Notes under the pieces: generated by a model
Databases searched by the model: none
Told to the model about the DNA's origin: nothing
The model's input: the letters and a program-made list of their open reading frames with translations, nothing else
From: Leisingera caerulea DSM 24564
Lineage (GTDB): Bacteria; Pseudomonadota; Alphaproteobacteria; Rhodobacterales; Rhodobacteraceae
Assembly (NCBI RefSeq): GCF_000473325.1
Contig: NZ_AXBI01000020.1
Coordinates: forward strand, 496,001-560,000
Reading direction: 5' to 3'
Length of the DNA: 64,000 bases
Shown here: piece after piece, positions 1 through 9,503 of the stretch
Position numbering within the stretch: the stretch's first letter is position 1
Layout of the letters: every line of letters begins with the position of its first letter
Made by a program: the position numbers and the translations under genes

Positions 1-465
1 GCCGGGGCCCGCAAGCGGATTATCCCGATCTTTGCGCCCGACATGAGCCAGGAGGATCTTCACCGCCTGGCCTGGGTGGCGCTTGCATGGCGTAATGCGC
101 CGGATGATGCGCCTGTCGATGTTTCCGCAGTGATTTCGGACATCGAAGCCCGCCGTCAGCGTCTTCGCGAACTACTTGGGTGCAAGGATGCGGAATCCCT
201 TTTCGAGGCCGCCCTTGGGATGCCTGCGCTGATCGGGGAAAAGGAGGCGGGCGAAACGCTCCTGCGCATCGACCAGTCCCTGCGGTTCTGGCCTGCGGAA
301 CTCTCGGAAGGGTATGAGGGTCTCAAGAAGGGGTCGCGGCTGTCGACGTGGAGCATCGGCGGGTTTCAGGTCATTGCAGATGAGGCTGCGCAAGCGATAC
401 GTCAGGACTGCGCGCCCGATTTCGAGAAAATCCGGGCCGCGGCAGAGGCCGTGGCGGCGGCTTGA
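1..465 (+). CDS. Hypothetical protein, 5' end cut by window edge
   Basis: The frame is open from base 1 to the TGA at 463-465, and the first ATG (43) has no ribosome binding site, so the real start is probably upstream of the window; 154 codons are visible. The protein is helical, Ala/Glu/Arg-rich and ends in an alanine-rich tail; I do not recognise a family. Its stop codon lies inside the Shine-Dalgarno of the next gene, so it is translationally linked to the operon that leads to IcmB/DotO. That position suggests a conjugation-related role, but nothing in the sequence proves it. Confidence 0.6.
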   Translation, partial: AGARKRIIPIFAPDMSQEDLHRLAWVALAWRNAPDDAPVDVSAVISDIEARRQRLRELLGCKDAESLFEAALGMPALIGEKEAGETLLRIDQSLRFWPAELSEGYEGLKKGSRLSTWSIGGFQVIADEAAQAIRQDCAPDFEKIRAAAEAVAAA

Positions 466-475
466 GGAGCGCGCC

Positions 476-1945
476 ATGGGCATTGAATTTCAGGATATTG
501 AACAAGAGGACCGTACCGGCAGTGAGGATCCCTTCTCCAATGTTGGGGTAATCTTTTTCGGCGAAGATGGCAGCTGGCAGGCGCAACGGACCGGAACCGG
601 ATTCACCGCTGCGGGCGAGGGTGTGCCGCAGCGCCTTGAGCCAGGGCTTTGGGTGGCTGACATGGGCTACGATCAGGTCCGCGCGATCAGCAAGGAGCTG
701 CGCGGCATGACGATGCGGTCGGATAGCTGGCTGAAGCTCTCGATTGACCAGATCCGAACAGCCTTCGGCCTCAGCGGAAAACGCCCCGATCAGTCCCTGC
801 CGGTCATCGCCACAATCGCGCATCGGGTCTACCGCCTGTCACAGGAAGCGCTGCGCGACAACATGGGCGATTTGCGCTACAAGTCCCCGCATGAATTCCA
901 GAGCCAGATGGAGCGTGCCGCATCTCTGGCCACCGCGATTGCCACGGTGAACGCGCCCGCGGTTGCCCGCACCGGGTCATCTGAAAAGCGGGTGATCGAG
1001 CATTTCACCAGAACCTACCAGGCCGGGATGTACATCGGCGGGCGTAAAGAGCCGCCTGATGACCACATCAACCTGGCGTTCCACTTCCCGCGCCTGAGCT
1101 ATGCGCGCCGCATCACGGAAGACGATGTTCCGGCCTCCTCGATCTGGCAGATTGCCAATCGCAAGGACCACCAGAGCGTTGAGGACTTTCTGGAAAATAT
1201 GCGCCAGACCGGCCGGCCGGCCATTTACAAGGCTGTCTGCCAACCGGGTGAGGGCTACGTGCCGGAGCATGTGCAGGTGTTCGCCAATGGGCTGAACACT
1301 TCAATGGGAGACACCCACCGCACCAGGTTTATCGATGAAGAGATCAAGCTTCTCGCACGTCATTACAAGGTTTCCGTAGAGGGCGTTGTCGCGGGCAGCA
1401 AATGGTGCCCCTCCGCAACCGGCCAGCTGCTGCGCAGCCTCGAGGCCGCCGCGGGCGGAGCCGATGCCGCGCGCGCCTCATGGTCTGTCGGCCTGGCGGC
1501 CGAAAACATCCTGGCTTCGGCGTTGAGGGCGGCCCGCAAGGAATCTCCCGGCCAGACAGCGGAAGCCGTCTGGATTGCCGCCCGGGACCGGGCCGCCATG
1601 ATGCCTGCTATCGAAGCGCTGGCAGAGGTCGGGGCGTCTCTTGTCTCAGCCCACTACGGCAACATCACGGTCCGCTGCCCGCTGGACATCGAGCTGTTGA
1701 TGCTGGTTGTCGATGCGGCCTGGGAATGCGGACTGATCCTGCCGCTGGAAAGCGTGGAGCTTCTGCGGCAGATGGGGGTTCCAATTCCGGCAGAACCGAG
1801 CCTGTTCGGCGGGAATGATGTGGATTACCTGCTGTCTGCTGTTGTTCACCGCCGCCAGCGTAATGCACTATGGTCCCTTGACGGGATCATGGATCTCCCA
1901 GCGGATGAACGGGCCCGGCAGTTCCGGATCTTGACATCCGCATGA
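476..1945 (+). CDS. Hypothetical protein upstream of IcmB, 489 aa
   Basis: I start this gene at ATG 476, preceded by AGGAG at 465-469 with a 6-base spacer; the longer frame from 314 overlaps the previous gene and has no such site. There is no signal peptide or clear membrane segment, so it is probably cytoplasmic. The sequence is unlike any family I can name. It lies 19 bases before icmB on the same strand, a position where IncI-type transfer operons carry poorly conserved tra genes. A role with the T4SS ATPase is therefore inference from context only. Confidence 0.65.
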   Translation: MGIEFQDIEQEDRTGSEDPFSNVGVIFFGEDGSWQAQRTGTGFTAAGEGVPQRLEPGLWVADMGYDQVRAISKELRGMTMRSDSWLKLSIDQIRTAFGLSGKRPDQSLPVIATIAHRVYRLSQEALRDNMGDLRYKSPHEFQSQMERAASLATAIATVNAPAVARTGSSEKRVIEHFTRTYQAGMYIGGRKEPPDDHINLAFHFPRLSYARRITEDDVPASSIWQIANRKDHQSVEDFLENMRQTGRPAIYKAVCQPGEGYVPEHVQVFANGLNTSMGDTHRTRFIDEEIKLLARHYKVSVEGVVAGSKWCPSATGQLLRSLEAAAGGADAARASWSVGLAAENILASALRAARKESPGQTAEAVWIAARDRAAMMPAIEALAEVGASLVSAHYGNITVRCPLDIELLMLVVDAAWECGLILPLESVELLRQMGVPIPAEPSLFGGNDVDYLLSAVVHRRQRNALWSLDGIMDLPADERARQFRILTSA

Positions 1946-1964
1946 GTGCGAAAAAGGAAGAAGA

Positions 1965-4900
1965 ATGGGCGTTTTCGACGTATTCACGAAGCTGATTGGC
2001 GGTGTGCTTCAGGAGTCCATGATGGACCAGATCCGCCTGGAAACCATGGAAGATGATACATCCATGGTCTTGAAAGACGGCTCTCTGATCTCGCTGATCA
2101 ACGTGGCGGGCGCCCTGGAAACTCCAGGCGAGGCTGAGATCGCCTTGATGGTGGAGCGGCTGCGCGTCATGCTGGCGTCGTATTTCGCCAAACCCGGCCA
2201 TGCCATTGAAGTCAACTTCATGCGCGATGCCAACGCCGCCCGGCAGTACATCGAGCGGATCGTGAACCGGACCAAGCGCGGCGCGCATGGGCTCGGCCTC
2301 GACCTCGACGACGTGCTGCAGGAGCGGATCTCGAACCTCTCGACCAAAATGGTCAGCGAAGTCTGCCTGATCACGGTCACAACCCGCCCGGCGGTACTTG
2401 ACCGCGAGGAGCTGAAAGAGGATGTGAAAAATCTCGGCGAGCGGATGGCCAAGCTGCCGGTGATGGAAGGCGGCCAGCTTCCCTCCAAGGCAATGCTGTC
2501 GGCGCACGCCCGTCACCTCGCACTGGTTGAGGCCTTGAACAGCACATTGATCAAGGCGGGGCAGATGTCCAGGGTCCTGGGGGTTCACGAAGCGCTTCAG
2601 GAGATCCGCGCTGGCATCTATCCGGACACCTATCCGACCAAGGACGAATGGCATCCGATCCTGCCCGCCTGGTCGAAAGAAGGCGCAGCCACGCCATCGG
2701 TGAACCCGGGCAAGCGCGCCCTGACCATGCTTCCGGAAACGCCCGCGCAGATGAACGCGACGGAATTCGGGAACCTCGCCGTGCCGACTTTCGACCTGCA
2801 GCTGGCCACAGAAGACAGCTACATCGAAAGCAACCGGTCGGTCCGGATCGGGAACATGGTCTTCAACGGGTTCGACATGACGGTCGCCCCGGAGGTGCTG
2901 CCGGACTTCAATTCTCTGGTTGCCGACATTACCGCAAAGGGCATGGATATCCCGTGGCGCGCATCGATGCGCATCGAGTCCGGCGGGGTTCAGGCTCAAA
3001 CCCTGAAGATGATGTATCTCTCCATCTTTGCCTGGGCGGGCGGCAACCACAATCGCAGGATCCGCGAGGCGCTGCTGCTGAACAGCGAGATCGACGGCAA
3101 AGAGGACAACATCGTCCGGTTCCGGATGTCTTTCTCGACCTGGGCGCCACCGGGCAAGCCGGATGTTCTGCGCCGGAACTCCCAGATTGTCACCGGAGCT
3201 GTGAAGCGCTGGGGAAACTGTGGCGTCGACGGCATCTCCGGCGACCCGATGGCCACCGTCATGTCGACCATGCCGGGTGTCACCCAGTCGTCAACTGCTC
3301 CGGTTGCGGCCGGGCCGATGCGGGATGTGCTGTCGATGATGCCCTTGAGCCGTCAGGCATCTCCGTGGGAGAGCGGGGCGGTGATGTTCCGGACCGGTTC
3401 CGGAAAGCCCTGGGCCTACCAGCCCGGCTCCTCACTCCAGACGACATGGGTCAGCCTGATCGTTGGCACGCCCGGCTCGGGTAAATCCGTGCTGATGAAC
3501 GCGGTCAACTTCGCTTCGGCCATTGCCCCCAATGCGGCCGTCGGGGACACGCCGCAGCTGCCGCGGATCTCCATCATTGATATCGGGCCCTCCTCTGCGG
3601 GGCTGATTTCGCTTCTTCAGGAGGCGCTGCCGGCGGATCGCCGCCATGAGGTTCTGTTCCAGAAGCTGAAGAACGACTCCAGCTATGCGATCAATATCTT
3701 CGACACGCAGCCCGGCATGCGCAAGCCGATGTCCGGGGAACGGATCTTCCAGATCAACTTCATGTCCCTGCTGATGTCTGACGGTGCAAATCCGCCCTCC
3801 GGCCCCATGCGCGGTCTGATTTCGGCCACCATCGACATGGCCTATGACATGATGATGGACCACCGGTCGCCGCGCCGCTATCTGCGCGATGATCAGCCCG
3901 CGGTCGACAAGGCGCTTGATGAGCTGGGCTTTGAGGCCATGCCGGAAACCATCTGGTGGGAAGTCGTGGACTTTCTGATGGAGCATGGGCGGATGGCGGA
4001 GCTGGAGATCGCACAGCGCCAGGCCGTGCCGACCCTTCCGGATCTCGTCACCGCATCGCAGCAGGATCAGGTGCGTTCGATCTACGGGGATGCAGTGGAT
4101 GCCGCGACCGGCCAGCCGGTGCTGAATGCGTTCCAGCGCGTCATCTCGGAGGTCGCCCGTGATTATCCGATCCTCGCAGGCTGCACCCGCTACTCGATCG
4201 GTTCGGCGCGGGTTGTCTCTATGGACCTGATGGATGTCACGGCGCGGGGTTCCGGCGATGCCGCCAAGCGGCAAACGGCCATCATGTACATGCTGGCACG
4301 TCAGGTCATGACCCGCGACTTCTTCATCGATCCGGAAGAGATCGAAGGGATGGTCAAGCGCGGGGATGTCCCCGACATGTACCTGGACTACCACGTCAAG
4401 CGCGCCACCCAGATGAAGAACACCCCGAAAATCCTCTGCATGGATGAATACCATCGTTGCGGATCGATCGACGCGGTGAACGATCAGCTCCTCCAGGATG
4501 CCCGCGAAGGCCGGAAATTCAAGGTGGACATCAAGGTCGCATCGCAGCTGATCGAAGATTTCCCGAAAGCGATCGTTGAAGTTGCGACCGCGCTCGTCGT
4601 CTGCAATGCGGGCTCGGAGAACTCGGTCAGCTATCTCGACGAGATGTACCGGCTGACCGAGAATGAAAAAGCCATCCTCCGCCACAACCTCAATGGCCCG
4701 TCCTCGCGCGGCGCCCCGGTCTGGGTGCTGTTCAAGATCAAGGGCAAGGGTCAGGTGCGCCAGGAGCTTCTGCTGACCCTCGGCCCGGCCGAGCTTTGGG
4801 CCTTCTCAACCACCTCGGATGATGTTGCGCTCCGCTCGGAGCTTTACAAGCAGATCGGTCCGAAGGCGACACGCCAGGTCCTGGCAGCCCGGTTCCCGGG

Positions 4901-5051
4901 CGGCACCGCAGAAGCGGAGATCAAGACCCGCATGGCCCGGATCGAGGAAATGGGCGAGCGCGGCTTGAAGGCAGGACAGACGAATGTGATCAATGACCTC
5001 GTGCGGGAGCTGAAGGAGCAGTCCTTCATCATGCAAAAGCCTGCCGGATAA
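1965..5051 (+). CDS. icmB: IcmB/DotO (TraU) T4BSS ATPase
   Basis: This is the VirB4-class ATPase of type IVB secretion/conjugation systems, which powers assembly and substrate transfer at the inner-membrane base of the machine. At 1028 aa it matches IcmB/DotO/TraU (about 1000 aa). The Walker A motif GTPGSGKS is at residues 501-508 and a Walker B ILCMDE at about 823-828. The N-terminal half has the conserved non-catalytic region of the family. ATG 1965 follows a GGAAGAAG-type ribosome binding site. It ends an operon and is followed by a GC-rich hairpin at 5078-5102. Confidence 0.93.
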   Translation: MGVFDVFTKLIGGVLQESMMDQIRLETMEDDTSMVLKDGSLISLINVAGALETPGEAEIALMVERLRVMLASYFAKPGHAIEVNFMRDANAARQYIERIVNRTKRGAHGLGLDLDDVLQERISNLSTKMVSEVCLITVTTRPAVLDREELKEDVKNLGERMAKLPVMEGGQLPSKAMLSAHARHLALVEALNSTLIKAGQMSRVLGVHEALQEIRAGIYPDTYPTKDEWHPILPAWSKEGAATPSVNPGKRALTMLPETPAQMNATEFGNLAVPTFDLQLATEDSYIESNRSVRIGNMVFNGFDMTVAPEVLPDFNSLVADITAKGMDIPWRASMRIESGGVQAQTLKMMYLSIFAWAGGNHNRRIREALLLNSEIDGKEDNIVRFRMSFSTWAPPGKPDVLRRNSQIVTGAVKRWGNCGVDGISGDPMATVMSTMPGVTQSSTAPVAAGPMRDVLSMMPLSRQASPWESGAVMFRTGSGKPWAYQPGSSLQTTWVSLIVGTPGSGKSVLMNAVNFASAIAPNAAVGDTPQLPRISIIDIGPSSAGLISLLQEALPADRRHEVLFQKLKNDSSYAINIFDTQPGMRKPMSGERIFQINFMSLLMSDGANPPSGPMRGLISATIDMAYDMMMDHRSPRRYLRDDQPAVDKALDELGFEAMPETIWWEVVDFLMEHGRMAELEIAQRQAVPTLPDLVTASQQDQVRSIYGDAVDAATGQPVLNAFQRVISEVARDYPILAGCTRYSIGSARVVSMDLMDVTARGSGDAAKRQTAIMYMLARQVMTRDFFIDPEEIEGMVKRGDVPDMYLDYHVKRATQMKNTPKILCMDEYHRCGSIDAVNDQLLQDAREGRKFKVDIKVASQLIEDFPKAIVEVATALVVCNAGSENSVSYLDEMYRLTENEKAILRHNLNGPSSRGAPVWVLFKIKGKGQVRQELLLTLGPAELWAFSTTSDDVALRSELYKQIGPKATRQVLAARFPGGTAEAEIKTRMARIEEMGERGLKAGQTNVINDLVRELKEQSFIMQKPAG

Positions 5052-5077
5052 GCGGTTTCCTACCATCGATCACACAG

Positions 5078-5102
5078 AGCGCGCGGCCCGTCCGCGCGCT
5101 TT
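5078..5102 (+). terminator. GC-rich hairpin after icmB
   Basis: Arms AGCGCGCGG and CCGCGCGCT flank a short loop, 27 bases after the icmB stop. Only a few T residues follow, so it is a weak intrinsic terminator or an mRNA-end hairpin. Confidence 0.5.
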
Positions 5103-5175
5103 GCCGTCCGGGGCGGGGCTTGGGCAGCAAAGCGCGCCGCATCTTTCCGTTGAGCTGCGCCAAGGAAGGTGATAC

Positions 5176-5187
5176 TTTTTCGCAAAA
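5176..5187 (+). promoter_or_regulatory. TTTTTCGCA-family motif upstream of 5212 gene
   Basis: TTTTTCGCAAAA lies 24 bases before the start codon of the next gene and sits between TGATAC-like and TGGATT-like hexamers. It belongs to the element-wide repeated word described in the findings and is likely an operator overlapping the promoter. Confidence 0.5.
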
Positions 5188-5211
5188 CCTTTCTGGATTG
5201 GACGCCTCTCA

Positions 5212-6321
5212 ATGAACGCGAAAAACTATACAGCCTTTAAGCGGGTCGATTTGCCAACGCTGCTGGCCTCATCTTCCTTCTTGGTCAGCGGGCTTTTCAT
5301 GGCTCAGACGTGGATGGACCATGAACGGGTGCGGCTGGCGGCCGAACCGCGGGTGCCCGAGCTGGCGATGGCCGCCTGGCATGAGGTCTCGCACTGGGCC
5401 GGCATCCCAGGCCGCCAGGTCGACGTGGCGGGCTATGCGGCACCCGAAGAGGTCCCGGACGTGCCTGATCTGCCGGTCCTCAACGCCATCACCGTTCCAG
5501 ACGGGCCGTCCGGCGAAGCCGAGCTTCAGAAAATCGGCGCCACGCTCGCAGCGGCCTATGTGTTGCCGCAGGAGAAGGTCGTGGTTGAGATCCCGCGGGC
5601 CAAGCCAGCTCCGGAAAAGGCTGTCACCCTATCCGAGGAGATCGGGGGCACGAAGGAGCGCGCGGGCGCGGCCGGATATGTTCTCGGGGAAGATGGCGCC
5701 TCTCCAGAGCTGCGCCTGGCGTGGTCCACGCTCCACCGGGCCAGGATGGCCGAAGAAAGCGACCTGCAGGAGCCGGATGAGGCTTACTTCCGGCGCGCGG
5801 CCGGGGAAATCGGATACGTGCCCGCCGGTTTGGCTCCTGAACAGGTCCGGTCTCTGGATGCGCCGGTCGAAGCCGGGGCGGGCGGTCTGGCGGAGGGGCC
5901 GGTCACATTCCGGTCCGCAGATCTTCTGGATGTCGATGGGCAGCTGATCCGGCTGGATGGTGTCCGCGCGCCGTCTGAGGAGGATGCCTGCCAGACATCT
6001 GAGGGCAGTTCTTACGACTGCGCCGGCTGGGCTGTGCGCGGCATGGAGACGATCGTCGATGGCCGTGAGCTGAAATGCCATCTGACGGACCGTGCGGCCG
6101 GTGCGGATGGCGAGGTCTACGGCTGGTGCGACCTGGAACTGCGCAACGGGTCGCGGCGGGACCTGGCGGAAATCGGCGTGTCGTCGGGGATCCTGATGGT
6201 CGAGCACAATGGCGCCGGCATCAGCCCCTACCTGCGTTCCGAGGATAATGCGAAAAACAAAGCGCACGGCATTTGGTCTGGCACCTATGTTCCTGCGAAA
6301 ACCGAAGAGGAAAAAGAGTGA
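5212..6321 (+). CDS. Membrane-anchored protein with thermonuclease (SNase-like) C-terminal domain
   Basis: The 369-aa product has one N-terminal hydrophobic segment (about residues 14-31, LPTLLASSSFLVSGLF) and a proline/glutamate-rich middle. The C-terminal region, about 225-365, looks like a staphylococcal-nuclease (TNase-like) fold: a beta segment RLDGVRAPS, an HGIWSG-type end and paired cysteines. Such proteins recur on conjugative elements and are thought to act in the periplasm, but the catalytic residues are not clearly all present, so nuclease activity is uncertain. The stop overlaps the GTG of the next gene, indicating coupled translation. The element-wide TTTTCGCA motif precedes it. 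Confidence 0.7.
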   Translation: MNAKNYTAFKRVDLPTLLASSSFLVSGLFMAQTWMDHERVRLAAEPRVPELAMAAWHEVSHWAGIPGRQVDVAGYAAPEEVPDVPDLPVLNAITVPDGPSGEAELQKIGATLAAAYVLPQEKVVVEIPRAKPAPEKAVTLSEEIGGTKERAGAAGYVLGEDGASPELRLAWSTLHRARMAEESDLQEPDEAYFRRAAGEIGYVPAGLAPEQVRSLDAPVEAGAGGLAEGPVTFRSADLLDVDGQLIRLDGVRAPSEEDACQTSEGSSYDCAGWAVRGMETIVDGRELKCHLTDRAAGADGEVYGWCDLELRNGSRRDLAEIGVSSGILMVEHNGAGISPYLRSEDNAKNKAHGIWSGTYVPAKTEEEKE

Positions 6322-7769
6322 AATACGGAATTTTCGGAGCGGCGGCCATCGCTCTCATGCTGCCCTCCTTCGCGGCCGCGAAAGACGAGCGGGGATTGTT
6401 CGGCCTGACGCCGGATGATTTTGCCCGCGGCAGTGCCGTGCAAAGCGCTGATAGCCATGTCGCGGCCGCAGTGATCGCCTCAGGCACGGCAACTGGCATT
6501 CAATTTTCCGGGTTCAGCCTGCGCGGCGACAGCATGATCCTTGAAGCCGATCGTGTCGTTGTTAGCCCGGGCGGCCAGGTGAATGTCATCCGGGGAACCG
6601 TCAAATCAAAGCATGACGGCAAGGGCATCCTGAGCTTCCAGGACGGCAGCTTTGAATCGGCCGTACTCCTGGAAACCCTGATGCTTGAGGACAGCTGCAC
6701 GCCGTTCGGCGCCGCAAGCCCTGATCAGATGGATCTGGGGGACGCGGAGTTTGCCGATCTGGTTTTGCGTGCGCCTGAAGATGTCATGGATGCGGTTGCT
6801 GCCGGCACCTCGTCAAACGGACCGGAAGTCATTCGCATCAAGCGTCTCAGCATGTCCTTCACCGGCCTGACTGATGCGCCATGCTTCATGGTGTCGAGGT
6901 TGTCGGCGCATGAGGGGGTGGCAGTGGCCGCTGATGGCTCCATCGGGCGCGTGAGTCGTGCCGAAGGGCGGGCGAATTTCCTGCCCGGATCCGGCCAGCC
7001 GGTTTTCCTGGATGCATCCATGACTGGCGCGGTTGCCTATGGGCCTGATGGCGATGAGCTGCTTCTGGCAGAAAACGTGACTTACGGCTTCTCGATCGAT
7101 GAGGGCATCACGGCCGGACTGCAGGCGCTTGCGGAAACTGACCCGGAGGAGGTGGTTCCGAATATCGTGCAGCTGCTTGCCGACGGGAACTTCGGCTTCC
7201 ATTACACGGCTTCCGGGCTGCGGATCCCGCTGGGCGAGATGCTCAGCAATTCTCAGCGCGACCGCATCGGCTCCAACGGCAGCGAGGTTGTCACCGGAGC
7301 GGCGGCGATGTCGCTCTCCTCAAAGGCCGATCGCATTCGCCTGGTGGCGAACACGGATCTGGAAGGGATGCAGGATGCGCATCTCGACCTGGAAATGGTC
7401 ATCACGCCAGGGGCGGGCGGGGGCACCGCAATGGCCATGACCGGCGGCCATCCGGCAGCGGTCATCCTGCCTTACCTTCAGATCGAGGGGCTGGAATTCT
7501 CGATTGAAGACCGTGGGATTTGGCAGCTGATCGAGCGCGGCACCGGAAAGCCCGTATCGGCGCATGCGGCCGGCCTGGCGGGTTTGGCCGCCATGGCGCC
7601 GTCGGAGATCTCCAAACCGGTCATGGAGTGGATCAACGGGATCGCCCGCAACGGCCGTGGCGGTGTAACCATGAACCCGATCGAGCCGGTGGGTCTCGTT
7701 GAGGTGATGATGGGCGCGATGATGAACCCCGGAGGGCTTGGCTCTCTGCTCAGCATCGAGACCCATTAA
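6318..7769 (+). CDS. Secreted hypothetical protein, 483 aa
   Basis: The start is taken as GTG 6318, which overlaps the previous stop (GTGA), because it places a clean signal peptide (KYGIFGAAAIALMLPSFAAA) at the N-terminus; the upstream in-frame start at 6273 lies inside the nuclease-like gene. The mature protein is rich in beta-type alternation with a conserved-looking C-terminal segment, and I know no family for it. It is periplasmic or outer-membrane associated by prediction. A strong hairpin at 7817-7853 ends the two-gene unit. Confidence 0.7.
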   Translation: MKYGIFGAAAIALMLPSFAAAKDERGLFGLTPDDFARGSAVQSADSHVAAAVIASGTATGIQFSGFSLRGDSMILEADRVVVSPGGQVNVIRGTVKSKHDGKGILSFQDGSFESAVLLETLMLEDSCTPFGAASPDQMDLGDAEFADLVLRAPEDVMDAVAAGTSSNGPEVIRIKRLSMSFTGLTDAPCFMVSRLSAHEGVAVAADGSIGRVSRAEGRANFLPGSGQPVFLDASMTGAVAYGPDGDELLLAENVTYGFSIDEGITAGLQALAETDPEEVVPNIVQLLADGNFGFHYTASGLRIPLGEMLSNSQRDRIGSNGSEVVTGAAAMSLSSKADRIRLVANTDLEGMQDAHLDLEMVITPGAGGGTAMAMTGGHPAAVILPYLQIEGLEFSIEDRGIWQLIERGTGKPVSAHAAGLAGLAAMAPSEISKPVMEWINGIARNGRGGVTMNPIEPVGLVEVMMGAMMNPGGLGSLLSIETH

Positions 7770-7816
7770 CAGACCGGCCTTTCCTGGAAGGGTATAAAGG
7801 GGATCTGCGCATCTTG

Positions 7817-7853
7817 GGCGCCAGCTTTCGGGAGATGGAGGCTGGCGCCTTTT
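7817..7853 (+). terminator. Intrinsic terminator
   Basis: Perfect 9-base arms GGCGCCAGC and GCTGGCGCC with a TTTT tail, 48 bases after the stop of the 6318-7769 gene. Confidence 0.8.
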
Positions 7854-7926
7854 CTATAGATTGCGCAGCGGGCAGTTCGGTGCCAAACAAGGGCATAGCC
7901 CATTGGTAGATTCCGGGACCCGTATT

Positions 7927-8346
7927 ATGCGTCTAAGTTTAGCAGCAGCAGTTTTTCTGGCATCCATATCCGGCGCCGCCGCCAGCGCGCAAAGCAAGTG
8001 TGGTGGTGGCCGCAGCGATGTCCTCTCCGTTCAGGAGTATGACGCGGCCGTCACCCAGGTTGCCTACTCCAATGGTCTGGAACTCAACGTCCAGCTCAGC
8101 AATGAGAGCGGTCGTGACATCCGGATGATTGATGGCAGCATTCTGTTCCAGGACGTGCTCGGCCGGGACATCATCCGCATTGCAATTGAGCCCGACCAGA
8201 AGATCGCAGCCGGCGGATCTGTGAAGCAGGAGGGGCTTTATACAAACACCCGCCTTGCCGACGTGGCGCCGGAGGATGTCGTGGTGTCGACCTGCGTCCG
8301 CGGTCTCGTCTATGCGGACGGCGAAGTGTTCAAGGCGGGCGAATGA
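7927..8346 (+). CDS. Small secreted hypothetical protein, 139 aa
   Basis: ATG 7927 gives a typical signal peptide (MRLSLAAAVFLASISGAAAS) with a cleavage site before AQSKC; the frame opens further upstream but only from a TTG with no signal peptide. Two cysteines (near the mature N-terminus and near the C-terminus) could form a disulfide. The mature part resembles small periplasmic beta-sandwich proteins, without a family I can name. The stop overlaps the next start by four bases, so the two form an operon. Confidence 0.65.
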   Translation: MRLSLAAAVFLASISGAAASAQSKCGGGRSDVLSVQEYDAAVTQVAYSNGLELNVQLSNESGRDIRMIDGSILFQDVLGRDIIRIAIEPDQKIAAGGSVKQEGLYTNTRLADVAPEDVVVSTCVRGLVYADGEVFKAGE

Positions 8347-8678
8347 AAATGCGCAAGCCGATCTTGGCCATCGCCCTCGCAGTAGCTGCCTCGCAGGCCG
8401 CCGCCGAGGGGAATGAGGAGTTCAAGGCTGCCGCAGTCCAGGTGGCGATCGCTGCGAACTGCCGGGCCACCTACGGCCAGCACGATCTGTTCGAGGCGGC
8501 CTTTTCAAACTTTGAAGCCGTCGCAGAGGAGACGGAGGCCGATCTCTCCGAGCTGGAGCTCGCTGAGATGAAGCAGAAGCTTTACGACTTTGAGGCCGAA
8601 CCCGAGGGCAACATGTTCCTCGAAGGGTTCTGCAAGAAGCTGACTGCCCAGCTTCTCCCCGGATCGGTCAGCGAATAG
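8343..8678 (+). CDS. Small secreted hypothetical protein, 111 aa
   Basis: The product has an N-terminal signal peptide (KPILAIALAVAASQAAA) and a mainly helical mature region with two cysteines, so it is probably periplasmic. The ATG overlaps the stop of the preceding gene (ATGA). It is convergent with the minus-strand nuclease gene 25 bases further on. I do not recognise a family. Confidence 0.65.
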   Translation: MKMRKPILAIALAVAASQAAAEGNEEFKAAAVQVAIAANCRATYGQHDLFEAAFSNFEAVAEETEADLSELELAEMKQKLYDFEAEPEGNMFLEGFCKKLTAQLLPGSVSE

Positions 8679-8702
8679 GCAGTAGAGCTGCCCCGACTGG
8701 CC

Positions 8703-9305
8703 TCATGCCGCCCGGACCGTGCGTTTGCGGATTGTCTTGTGCATGGATGGGATGTCCTTCACCGACAGCAGATGCACGCCGGTGCTGCGTGATAGGTCCC
8801 GGGCGCTCTTCGTGTAGTGCCCGGTCGTCAGAACTGCAGCTGCCATGACGCGGTAATGCGCCTGACCCGCATAGGCCTCCTGGACGGCCCTGTTGCCGAC
8901 TGCACCGCTATAGCGCTTGCACTGTATGCCAAGGGTCAGCCCGCCGCGGCGCGCAATGATGTCCAGGCCCTGGTCGCCGCTGGCGCGCGTCACGCTGGCT
9001 CGCCATCCGTGCCGCCGGAGGTTCTCCGCGACCCAGTGCTCGAACAGGTGGCCATTTCTGGGCGGCCGGGCAGGATTGAAACGCGGCCTGCTGCCGCCAA
9101 GTCCTGGCAGGTGTCTGCAGATGCGCACAAGCAGTATGACCGCGCAGGCCACCCCGAAGATGATCGGAAGCATATCCGGGTGGGGAAGGAGGTTCGGAGC
9201 CCAGGTTCCCGCCAGGCGCCACATGAGAAGTCCAGCGAATGCGCAGACTGCCAGCCAGGCGGCCGTATTCACGAGAGCTCTGATGGCGCGGGAGATCACA
9301 TTCAA
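8703..9305 (-). CDS. Membrane-anchored Mrr-like restriction endonuclease
   Basis: The 200-aa product begins with two hydrophobic segments (about 12-27 and 45-62). It continues as a restriction-endonuclease-like (Mrr_cat, PD-(D/E)XK) domain at about 80-190: FEHWVAENLRRHGW, then GDQGLDIIA, then GIQCKRY, the expected D..QxK core (Asp in GLDII, Gln-Cys-Lys). Mrr-type enzymes cut foreign or modified DNA, and membrane-tethered forms are common on mobile elements. The promoter region carries the TTTTTCGCA motif (9364-9373), and an AAATCCACA box (9394-9402). The gene stands alone. Confidence 0.8.
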   Translation of the reverse strand: MNVISRAIRALVNTAAWLAVCAFAGLLMWRLAGTWAPNLLPHPDMLPIIFGVACAVILLVRICRHLPGLGGSRPRFNPARPPRNGHLFEHWVAENLRRHGWRASVTRASGDQGLDIIARRGGLTLGIQCKRYSGAVGNRAVQEAYAGQAHYRVMAAAVLTTGHYTKSARDLSRSTGVHLLSVKDIPSMHKTIRKRTVRAA

Positions 9306-9350
9306 ACCTAGAGTGTCCGGGGTTCGGATCTGAGGATCCGGGTTGCGCCC

Positions 9351-9379
9351 AGACTAAGCGGCTATGCGAAAAACAGATA
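9351..9379 (-). promoter_or_regulatory. Predicted promoter with TTTTTCGCA spacer motif (Mrr-like gene)
   Basis: On the minus strand TATCTG (9374-9379) and TAGTCT (9351-9356) are 17 bases apart, and the spacer begins with TTTTTCGCAT. The -35 match is poor; the arrangement, not the hexamers alone, supports it. Confidence 0.5.
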
Positions 9380-9474
9380 GAAATTTGAATAAGAAATCCA
9401 CAATCCCGGCGGAGGATCAAGTGGGGCTGGCCCTTTGCCCGTTGCATAAATGCACAAGAGCGGGAGGAAAATGT

Positions 9475-9503
9475 TTGAAAAACAAATAGGCAAGATATAG
9501 AAT
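9475..9503 (+). promoter_or_regulatory. Predicted sigma70-type promoter
   Basis: TTGAAA (9475-9480) and TAGAAT (9498-9503) with an exact 17-base spacer, about 50 bases before ATG 9551. Confidence 0.6.
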
